Below are positions 1 to 12,000 of a DNA stretch of 30,451 bases, piece by piece. The stretch's first letter is position 1. Each line of letters opens with the position of its first letter. Both the position numbers and the translations under genes were made by a program. Where the stretch lies: assembly GCA_964429655.1 (NCBI GenBank), contig CAYSCZ010000038.1, positions 1 through 30,451 of the forward strand. The letters run 5' to 3'. Origin of the DNA: CAYSCZ01 sp964429655 (GTDB taxonomy: Bacteria > Bacteroidota > Bacteroidia > Cytophagales > Cyclobacteriaceae). The notes beneath the pieces were generated by a model. The model saw only the letters and a list, made by a program, of their open reading frames with translations, made no database searches and was not told the origin of the DNA.

Positions 1-3000
1 AGTGCTTCATTTCTTGACGATAAAATTGCCTGGTATGAAAATGATGGCAGCCAGGGCTTCACCGAGCAGGTGATCAGCACCAATGCCGATGCTGCATTTT
101 CCGTCTATGCGGCGGATGTGGATGGCGACGGCGACCTGGACGTGTTGAGTGCCTCTGCAGGTGACGATAAAATTGCCTGGTATGAGCAGGGGGCTCAGCC
201 CATCACTTTCACTGGTGCCACCCCTTCCAATAATGCTTTAATCGCTACCGATGGCACCATCACCTTAGACTTTGATGCCATGCCGGCAGGGGGCGGGGTA
301 ATCCTGCGTGGTTCGGTGTCCGGGCCCATACAAACACTCGGTGGTATCACCGGAAACAGCCTGGATATTGATCCTTTACTCCTTGACGGCTATCATCCGG
401 GAGAGGAAATCACCCTCACCCTGACCGATGCTTTCCTTAGCGATAACGGCGGCGAGCTTACCAACCCGCAAAGCCTGACCTTCCGGGTAGAACCGGACCT
501 TCCTTCTTTAAACTTCGATGAAGTGATGTCCGCTACCGGGGTGGATGATTATGACAGCGGAGTAGCCTTTGACTGGGGAGACTATAATAAAGACGGGTTG
601 CCGGATCTGTTGATCACAGGAAATAATACGAATACCGGAATAATTGAAGCCCAGGTTTATCGCAACGATGGCAACTTCACCTTCACCAATGTAGCAAACC
701 TTACCGGTGTAGAAGGTGGGGCAGCCCGCTTTGCAGACTGGGACAATGATAACGACTTAGATATTTACATTTCAGGTGATGATAACAGTGCGTTGCCATC
801 AACATTCCTGTATGAACAAGACGGTACCGACCAGTTTTCCCTGTTATCCGGCAGCATTACCGGGTTACGCGAGAGTGCGGTAGATTTTGGTGACCTGGAT
901 TTGGATGGCGACCTGGATTTTGTGCAGATTGGTAATGAAGGAATCGATCCGCTGACGGAGATCTATGAAAACGACGGGCTGGGAGTCTTTACCAGTGGGA
1001 CTTTTAGCGGTTCTTTTACTGATTTTGAGCGGGGGGATGTGGCCCTGGCAGATTTTAGTAATGATGGTTTACTGGATATTGCCATCATCGCCAATGACGG
1101 CGTGGACCGTAACATAAACTTCGCCACCAATAACGGGGATGGAACGTTTACTAATGACATACCCGGGCTGGATGGCGCTTTTGCCACGGATGAGACCGCT
1201 TTGGACTGGGCCGACTATGATGAAGACGGCGACCTGGATTTATTATGGTCAGGAAATGAAGGCAGTGATTTCCAGACAGTGATCCTTTCCAATGATGGTT
1301 CTTCGGGTACTTCTTATACAGATATCGAAGCCCCGTTCCCGTTACTTGGCGGAGGTTCCGTACAATGGGTAGATTATGATTCGGATGGTGATCTGGATGC
1401 TGTCTCCACAGGTTTTGATTTTGGTTTGGGCACCATCTCCAGGATATTGGATAATCAGGGCAGTGACGTTTTTACCGACTCAGGAATTGATGTCAAAGGC
1501 TTTGAAGATGGTGGCTTACAATTGGTGGACATCAATGGTGATGGCGTACTGGATATATTTGGTGCAGGTTTTAATGATGGTGGTTCGGGTACCTTCTTTT
1601 ATGCAGGTAGTAGTGTTGATCCGGCTGTCGCCCTCCGCGAAGCGGATTCCCTGGCCCTGGTAGCTCTCTACGACTCTACCGGAGGCCCCGGCTGGACCAA
1701 CTCCACCAACTGGCTCACCGGGCCCATCGATACCTGGTTTGGGGTGACCGTAAGCGGGGATAGGGTAACAGAAATTAGTTTAGATGATGATGGAACAAAT
1801 TCTTTTAATGGAAATAATTTAGTTGGCACCATCCCCCCAGAACTAGGCGACCTGACCAGTCTTGAATTTCTTTTATTAGGGAATAATCAATTAACCGGCG
1901 CCATACCAATGGAACTAGGCGACCTGACCAGTCTTGAAATTCTTCTATTAAATAATAACCAATTAACCGGCGCCATACCAATGGAACTAGGCGACCTGAC
2001 CAGTCTTGAATTTCTTTTATTAGGGAATAATCAATTAACCGGCGCCATACCAATGGAACTAGGCGACCTGACCAGTCTTACTCAACTTAGTTTGGGTAAT
2101 AATGAATTAAACGATTCCATACCTGCTACCTTTGCCAGCTTAATTGATTTGAATGTTTTGGAAATCCAAAACAACCGCCTGACGGCCCTGCCGGACCTTA
2201 CCGGGCTGCCGCTTACCGATTTTAGGGTGTCCGACAACTTTTTATCACCTCAGGACATCACCCTTAATGCTTCAGTGATTACTGAAAATACCGGCCAAAA
2301 AGGGTATGATGAGGTGAGCCGGGATATAATCGCTGAGGTTGCGTTGTCCACCAATGTCATTGATGGCAGTGACGGCACCGGTGAGATACCTGTAGGGACA
2401 ATCATTGTTTATGAAACCGATCAGGGGAATTTGGGTAAGTTCCAGATCCTGGATTATGATACCGCCAATAACTTTGCCCTAACCATACGCCATGAAACCT
2501 TTGACACTAACAGCGATATCCTTTCCGACTCCCGCAACCTTGAAATCAATGGGACATTGTTTGCAGAGCTGGATACCGGTACCGAAAACAACACGGATGG
2601 TGATTTTCTATGGCAGATCATTAACGGTACGGCAAGACAAATTACACCTTTGAATGGTGCGCAGTTTGCCATCTTACAAACAGGCGACGGCACAGCAAGG
2701 GTAGATAACTTCCCAATGGATGCGCCGGCACCCAATGAATTTGTACAATTAAGCTTCCTGGGCAGGTTTGACAGCGGGGCCGGGGCCGGGGCTTCCGAGA
2801 TATCTGCTTATGACCCGGCAACTCAACGGTTGTTTATACTAAATGATGAAGCGGAAACCATTGATGTGGTAGACCTCTCAGACCCTGCCAACCCAATGGA
2901 AATAGATTCCTTAGAGATAAATGTTTCTACCCTGGGTGGTGGTGTGAACCACATAGAAATTAAAGATGGATTGGTTGCTTTGGCCGTGGAAAATAACGAT

Positions 3001-6000
3001 CCTGTAGATCCCGGATTTGTGTTCTTATTCGATACCGAAGGCGTTGAGCTGGCAAACTACACGGTAGGGGCTTTACCGGATATGTTGACTTTCACGCCGG
3101 ATGGTGGACAAATTGTTGTCGCCAATGAAGGAGAGCCAAACAATGATTACACTATAGACCCTGAAGGATCAATTTCTATTGTAGACCTTCGTCAGGGGAT
3201 AACCAATGCGGAAGTCAGGACCATAGACTTTACCGCTTTTATTGGCCTGGAAGACCAGCTGCGGGCAGAAGGCATCAGAATCTTCGGCCCTAATGCCAAT
3301 GTAGCCCAGGACCTGGAGCCTGAATTTATCACCATCAATGATGCGGGCACCTTTGCATATGTCGCCTGCCAGGAAAACAACGCCCTGGCTGTCGTTGACA
3401 TCCTGCAAAAAACCGTGGTGGATATCGTGCCGCTGGGCTTTAAAGACTGGAGCAACCTGCTGATCGACGCCAGCAATGAGGATGGCATCATCAACCTGGT
3501 TAATTATGATGTGCCACTCTTTGGCATGTACCAGCCGGATGGTATCGCCAGCTTCACCGCTTCAGATGGCAAGACCTATATTGTAACCGCCAATGAAGGC
3601 GAAGCCAGGGATTATGATGGTAATCCTGGTTTCGAAGAGGAAGCCAGGATAGCTGATGTGATGCTTGATACCCTGGCATTCCCGGATTCGCTGGACCTTC
3701 AGCTTGATGAGGCACTGGGCAGGTTAAAAATTACCAATACCCTGGGTGATACGGATGATGATGGTTCATTCGAAGCCTTGTATGCCTTTGGTGGACGGTC
3801 CTTCTCCATCTGGGATGAGGAGGGTAACCTGGTATGGGATAGTGACGATGAATTTGCCCGCATCAGTGCCAACCAGACACCGGATATCTTTAACGCAGAC
3901 GATGGGGGTGTGCCCGCAACGTTTGACCAGCGCAGTGATGTCAAAGGGTCGGAGCCGGAAGGTGTGGTCGTTGGCAGTGTTGATGACAGGACCTTTGCTA
4001 TCGTTGGCCTGGAAAGGCAGGGTGGATTTATGATCTATGATGTTACTGATCCTTTAAACCCGCAATTCCAGCAGTATGTGCCGCAGGAAACAGACATGAA
4101 TGGTGATCCCATTGATGCCAGCCCCGAAGGATTGTTGTTTATCGATGGCTTTGACAGCCCGAATGGAAACCCATTGTTGGTTGCTTCTCATGAAGAAAGC
4201 GGAACGGTTGCTGTCTATGAGTTTAAAGGAGGCCCTACACCCGAAGAAAGGGATTCGACAGCGCTGGTTGCCTTGTATGAGGCAACAGATGGTGACAACT
4301 GGACAAATAATAACAATTGGCTAACCGGCCCGATAGACAGCTGGTTTGGGGTGACGGTTGACAATGGCCGGGTAACCGTCCTTGAGCTACAGTTTAATGG
4401 TCTTGATGGCGGGTTGCCGCCGGAGATTGGTGATCTCACCGAATTGGTGGACTTGCAGTTGTCTGAAAATGATTTGACAGGAACTATACCCAGTGAGATA
4501 GGCAACCTCACCAGGCTTCAGCTTTTTGACCTTTCTGATAATTCTTTGAACGGGCCTCTGCCCGAAGCAATCGGAGGCCTTGAAGATTTACTCGTAATTG
4601 ACCTGGATTCAAATCAACTCTCGGGATCAATCCCCGAAACGTTAGGCAACCTATCAAACCTGGAGTTTTTAATATTAAACAATAACTTATTCAATGGAGC
4701 ACTTCCTGAATCACTGGGTAGTTTGAGTGAGCTGGAGGTTTTAACCCTTTCAGAAAATAAATTATCCGGAAGCATACCCGAAACATTAGCGGACCTTGAT
4801 AGTCTGCTGGAATTGAGCATCAGCCACAATCTTTTCACTGAGCTGCCAGACCTTTCAGACTTTACATTGGATGTATTCGACGTTACCAATAACTTTTTCA
4901 CTTTTGAAGACCTTCAACCCAATAGCACAGCAATCACTGATGCTATCCCTCAAGGGCAATTTGGTGACAAACAGACATTTATTTTATTAGAAGCTGATTC
5001 TGCTGTTGCAGATAATATTTTCTTAGTTGGGGATACTGTTATACTTGATCCTCAACTGCCGGGCTCCGGGACGCTTGACAACTATCAATGGCTGATCGAT
5101 GGAACACCGGTTACAGGAACTAATTCGCCAACATTGGAGATCGTTAATATAAATGGCGATGATGTGGGGGAATATGTACTGGAGGTAATGAATGATTCCT
5201 TCCCGGGTCAATCCATAATTAGTAAACCAATAGTGATCAGTGATTTTGGTTTGCTGGATACAGATTTTACCGATGTACAGAAAGTGGCTACAGCGCATCG
5301 TTTCTTTTTAGAATTTTCCAAAGCATTAGATGCACAATCATTAGAAAATATTAAAGTTGTTGGAAATCAATCCGGCATCCTGACCCTTGATATTGACACT
5401 TCCCTCGTAGCAGATGGAATTGTTGACATTGAGATCACCTCACCTTTTGCTAATGAAGTTATTAGTCTTACTATACCGGGTAATGTATTGAGTGTTGCAG
5501 CGGATTCCTTATCAAATCCCGGGACACTGGGAATAAGAAATCCAACACCAAATGCTGCCGGTTTTTATAGTCCGATTACATTTGGCGGTTCCGGTATAGA
5601 GGCGTTGGATAATGCTTCCTTTGCCTGGGGTGACTATGACAATGATGGTGATCTTGACCTTGCGGTAGCTGGAAGAAGCATAGCACTGGATGAACCCTTA
5701 TCCATTATTTATGAAAATGAAGGGGATGATGTATTTATGGATATCGGTGCCTCCCTGACCGGTATACAGGGATCCTTTGCACAGGATCCCCAGGTTGAAT
5801 GGTTTGATTTTGATATGGATGGGAACCTTGATCTATTGCTTGCCGGATTAGATAATAATTTATTACCGGTTACTGAGCTGTATGAAGGTGATGGTGCCGG
5901 TGGTTTTACATTTGTAAGCACCGGACTGGATGCTATTTTCGGGTCTTTAGCCATTGGGGACTATGATAATGATGGTGACCCTGATATAGCGCTTACCGGT

Positions 6001-9000
6001 CAGGACGCTGGATCCGGTCTTTCTGGCGATATCTATAAAAACGTAGGGGGAAGTTATATTCCTACTTTCTCTATGCCTGTTCCCCTTCAGCAGGGTTCTG
6101 TAACATGGGTTGATTTTGATAACGATGGAGACCTTGACCTGGAAACAAGTGGATCAGACGGAGTAAATGCCCGTATTATCTTTTTTGAGAATAGAGGTTA
6201 TGATCAATTCAGGATATTTACGCCCGAAGGTATACCCGGTATCTTTGAGAGCAGTACCGCCTGGGCCGATGTAGATGAAGATGGCGCCATGGATGTTGCT
6301 GTTTTAGGTGCTGTAGAACCTGGTGTATTTCTTTCTGAAGTCTATTTAAATGACGGGGATGGTAAGACATTTTCTGCACTGGGTGCCGGGTTGTTTGAAT
6401 TAACCAATGGATCTATTCAGTGGGGTGATTATGATGCTGATAGTGACTTAGACTTATTGGTTTCCGGCTTTGGTGGCCCTGATTTTACTACTACCACTGA
6501 AATATTTAAAAATAAGGGTGACGGCCTTTTTGAATCCATCAATGCAAAAATCACAGGTTTCTCCGATGGCATGGTTGAATGGGCTGACTGGGACAATGAT
6601 AAGGACCTGGACATCTTCGCCAGTGGCTTTAGCTTTGAAGGTTTGTTCAATTTGCCATTAGTATCTGACACTTTAAGGGCGTATGATGTGCTGCCAACGA
6701 CCTTTGATTTAGATACTTTTAATAACTCTACTGAAGTCTTCATCAATGAGGATGAATTGGTCGGTCCTGAGCCTATTGGATTTGAATTTGAATTCTTTGG
6801 GGAAAAATATGAGGAAGTGTATATTGGCGATAATGGTTTTATCACATTCTTACCAGCGCAGGACCCGGCACGTACGCCGGATACCATTCCTGACCCGGCA
6901 TCACCAAATGCTATCGTTGCAGGCTACTGGGAGGACTTAACCAGTACATTAAGTGCTACGATACGCTATGAAACCATAGGAGATACTACTTCCAACAAGG
7001 TTTTTTTAGTTGAATACATGGATTTAGAGCATTTCGATAACCAGACGGGCAATCCGGATGGAAACATTGTGACCATGCAGATCAAGCTCTTTGAAGGCAC
7101 CAATAACATAGAGGTTCACTGTGCCGATTGTCAAAGCAATGGCGATCCACACGTTCAGGGTATAGAAAATTCCACAGGAACTTCGGCATTCTTTGTAGAG
7201 GGTAGAAATTTTGTTGATTTCTCCCTAACCAATGATGCGGTTTTATTCAGGTATAATAAAGACCTGAGTGATTCCCTGGTCATGGTTGAATTTTATCAGC
7301 AACTGGATGGTGATAACTGGGTAAATAATGACGGTTGGTTAAGTGGACCTATTGATACATGGTTTGGCTTAGGTGTAGATCAGTTTGGAAGGGTTGATTC
7401 CATCACTCTGGAGAATAATGGTCTTTCGGGTACCATTACCGATGAATTGGCTAATCTGGATAGACTTGAATTTATTGACCTGAGCGGTAATAACATCATC
7501 GGTGATGCGGATGTGCTGGTGCTTGAGGGTCTGCCGGATTCAATTGTAGTTGATCTGTCTGATAATTTTATTGTAGGTGCACCTGACTTAAGTGGTTTAC
7601 CGTTTGATACCATAGACCTCAGCCTGAACCGGTTGAACTTTTTTAGTCTTGCACCAAATATTGAGGTTGAACGTTTGTCATTATTGCCAACCAGACCATT
7701 AACAGACGATGTTACCATATTCTTTGAGACCCCGGATGATCCTGATGCCCCATTCGTATCCCAGGATACCATAATTCTGGATGCTACCCTGGCCGGTGAT
7801 AGCTTAACGCAATATCAATGGTTTAAAGATTCGGTTCCGTTACCTGGAGGTACCAATCAGATTCTTCAGTTAGCGGGTAGGTCTGCCAACAATGGGGTGT
7901 ACTTTGCTGAAATAACTAATCTGGCTGTGGGAGAGGGAGAAATCGTATTGACCACCGGCTTATTCACATTGAATGAGCGACCATTCGCAGATGAAAATGA
8001 AGTAGAGGTCAGGACACCTAAGTTTACCTTTAACAGTATCCCCGGATTCTTAATGTCAGTTAACCTGAGGGATATGAACATGGATGGTAATGAAGACCTG
8101 GGGATACTGACCAACCACGAATTGCTGATATACAATCAAGGGTTTAATCAATTTCCATCAAAAGCTGTATTGGCTGAGAATGGACAGTTTTTCAGGGAAG
8201 TAAGGACAGGAGACTTTAATGGTGATGGCATGATAGACTTTGCCATTAATTCAGATCGGGATATAGAGGGCACGCAACAAATAGATTTTTATTTATGTGT
8301 ATCCGGTGATACAACCATGCAGGTTGATGCTACAATATTTGCAGAGGATATACTTTCATTAGATGACCTTGAGGCTGTTGAAAGTACCAGTCAGATATTT
8401 AATGTACCCGGGGATATTAACAATGATAGTATTGATGATATTGCCATAATTCTGGAAGGTACTGACCAGGTCAATATTTACTTTGGAAAGAATAACATTG
8501 ATGTTGATGGTTTTGGGTCACCGGATGTAGTGCTAAACGAATATTCAGAATTGATCGGACTGGGTGTGGGGGATGTTTTTACTGGTAATGTTCGAATCAA
8601 TGGTTTAGGCGATATTAATGGGGACAACATTGATGACTTTGCCATATCAGACCTGAACAGAACAATAGTAACGGATAATATCGATTCATTAGCAGCGGGC
8701 GCCGTTTACATCCACTTTGGAGACACTATAAGTACTGTTGAAAAAGATGAACAGCGTGTACAGATTTTTACCTCTGTCCGGCCGGATACTGTGCTTTACC
8801 TTGATGATGACAGAGTAGTTGCTGAACAGATCAAAGGCTTTGGATTTAATGTAAAAGGAGTCGACCTGAATGGTGACCTTATCAATGATGTACTGGTTTC
8901 AGCAGTTCAGTCTTTTGATCCGGGCTCTATAACCGGTGAAGGTGGTACCAAACTATTTGTTTATGATGGATCAACAGATTTTGATATTGAAATAGATGCT

Positions 9001-12000
9001 GAAGTTAAATTACCGACCACCTTCTTTGGTAAGGAAAATGGTTTGTTTAATCCATTGTATGCCGGTGAGATATTAACGGTTCAGGATTTTAACAGGGATA
9101 TGGCAGAAGAATTAATCTTTGCCAGTACTGGTTTGGAAAGTTTAGGCTTAGATACCCTTACCAATGCATTCCTTATTGAAAGCGATGGCATGTTCAATGA
9201 AAGGGATATTCCGACAGTGTTATTTGAGGCACCGGACCAGTCCTCGGGGTTAGGTATTGATGGTTTTTCAGGAATGGCAGATATTGAAAGTATAAGATCC
9301 ACAGATACTTACGAAGTGCGGCCTGTGGATTTTGATATTGAAACACTCAACAATCCGACAGAAGTTGTTGAAGTGTCCGATATCGATGACATTGTAACCG
9401 AAGATCCTATTCCAATAGGTTTTGATTTCGAATTCTTTGAGGAAGTCTATGATAGCGTGTTCGTCAGTAGTAATGGTTTCATTACATTCTTACCTGGTCA
9501 GGGTAATGGCTGTTGTCAGGGGGCACCAATTCCGAATCAGGATATTATAAATGGTTTTATAGCGGCTTTCTGGGAAGATCCTGACCCATCCGTCGGTGGT
9601 CAGATTATCTTTGAGACGGTTGGTACGGCACCAAACAGGGTATTTTTACTTGACTACATGGACGTGCCATTGTTTGGAAATAATAACATTGAGATAATCT
9701 TCCAGATCAAGTTATTTGAGGGCTCTAATAATATTGAGATCCATTGTGCCCAGTGTCTGGATGATAATGATGGATTACCAGCTACCCAGGGCATAGAGAA
9801 TCAGGATGGAACGGTTGGGTTTTTTGCGGAAGGCAGAAGTGCAGAAGAATTTGAACTAATCGAAGATGCCATTTTGTTTGAACCGGGTATTGGTGATATA
9901 TTCACTCAGACGAGCTTCCAGTTGGAGTCAGCAGTTGGTAATTTTAATGGGGATGCCTCCCTTGAGGTGATTTTACCGCAACCATTTGCTCCGGGTAGCC
10001 CGGCCTATGCTTACGAAGTGGGCCCTGCGTTCTTTATCCCGGTGGATGAGCGTAATACTCAAGCCCTGGTTGATTTCTACAATGCAGCAGGTGGCCCGGG
10101 ATGGGCAAATAATTCCGGTTGGCTGATAGAAGAAGATGTGAGGGATTGGTTTGGTGTTGAAGTAACCCAGTTTGGCGATGTCACTGGATTGTCTCTGTCG
10201 GACAATTTATTAGATGGTTTTATCTCTCCATCTATTAACAGACTTACCTCATTAGAAAGTATTGATCTTTCTGACAATAACCTGACTGATGAAGTTCCGA
10301 TTTTTACAGGTCTGAGAAACCTTAATTTACTTGACCTGAGTTCAAACAATTTAACAGGCTCCATTGATTTCATTCAAACCTTAAGCGGAGACATTCGATT
10401 AGATAGCAACCGATTTGATGCATTTGGTAACATTGACTTTTTCGGTTTTTCGGAAGATTTTGAGGAAAATGATAATGTAGTGCTTGAAGGAGGCTCAAGG
10501 CTTTTTGTAGCAACTAAAGATTCAATAGACCAAATTCAGGAGTTAGATCCTTCGACCGGAGATACAATCAATTCATTTGCAACACCTGAGCCAATCACCG
10601 GTGATTTTAACGGATTAGCATTTGATGGTCAATTCCTATATTATATTGACGGTAGCGGCACTAACACACTTTATCAGCTTGATGTAAATACGGGAGCTAT
10701 AAATGACCAAAGAAACCCGAATATCTCAAGTGTAAATGGTTTGGCACATTCAGGGGAACTTATTTACGCAACCAATGGAATCGGTATTTTTGTACTGGAC
10801 TTTGAAACAGGGATAGTTGACACGCTAACTTCCATAGGTTTTACAGGTGATGATGCGGCAATTACTTATGCAGGTACCAGAAATACTTTATTTGTTGGCA
10901 CGACCTCAGGATTAGTATCTGAAATTGATCCTTTCAATGACCAGATCATAAATCAGTTCACCATAGGTAGCATAGGTATTTTTGGATTGGGCTACTCATC
11001 AACAACGGATTTATTGTATGTTGGAGATGTTAACCCCGACAGTGATATTTTGATCGTAGACCCTGACGACGGAAATATACTGGATACCTTAATCCAAAAA
11101 AATGTGGTAGCGATGGCAGCTGATGAAAGCGGTAGTTTTGGCCCTTTCATGTCCAACGCACTTACCTTAGAGAACAACCGATTTGACTTCGGGGATTTTG
11201 AGCCGGTCATTAATAATATTGATACATCCAGAATATCTTTCGTGCCCCAGCTACCGCTAACAGACAGTGTAAGGATATTGGTCGAACTAGGTACAGACAC
11301 TTCGTTCACTGTATTTTCTGAAGGGTCAGCAAATGAATACCAGTGGATTTTTAATGATACATTGGCTTTGGTAGATGAAACCGATTCAGTGATTACATTT
11401 ATCGATATAGATACGGATATTGAAGGTACCTACAAAGTGGAGATTACTAACGAAAATGTTCCTCAGTTGACCCTTGAGAGTGGTATATTCAATCTAATAC
11501 CATCTTCACTGGAAAGAGACAGGGCAGCGCTTACTGCGTTATACAATTCAACAGGCGGCCCTGAAGGTGGATGGATCGATGATGATAACTGGATAGAAAA
11601 TGAAGATGTCAGCACCTGGTTTGGTGTTACGGTTGCCAATAACAGGGTGGTTAATGTATTGCTTCCAGATAACAACCTGGTAGGCGTAGTTCCAGATCAG
11701 GCAGCGGAAATTGGTGGTTTGATCTTCCTGGATCTGTCCGGCAATGAATTAACGCGTCTTCCTTCATTCGAGATTATTCGTAATCTAGAAACCTTGAATA
11801 TAAGTAATAACCGCTTATTAATTGCGGATATTGAAAATAACCTGGATATTGATAGCCTGGCTTTCAAGCCTCAGAAGATTCGAAGAAGACTGGACCAGAT
11901 AGATACCTTAAGGGCCGGAACCAGCCGTACATTGTTATCAACAGCGAGGGGAACCAACAATACTTTCAGTTGGTACTTCCAATCTTACCTAACTACACTT

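Noticed and set aside
70..72. GTG at 70 as the start of the giant gene
   Set aside because: The frame is open from base 1 and encodes the same FG-GAP repeat upstream, so translation starts outside the window.
1840..2079. Mobile or CRISPR-like repeat
   Set aside because: The repeats are in frame, encode LRRs and have no spacers; they are explained as coding tandem units.
2725..4230. Phytase or alkaline phosphatase catalytic domain
   Set aside because: The motifs fit choice-of-anchor I; no phosphatase metal-site motif is visible.
6429..6887. Minus-strand open frame of 152 codons inside the giant gene
   Set aside because: It is low-complexity Ser/Pro/Lys-rich, antisense to Asp/Asn/Gly repeats that are clearly coding on the plus strand. 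It is a shadow frame, as are those at 7380-7772, 4215-4511 and 10992-11309.
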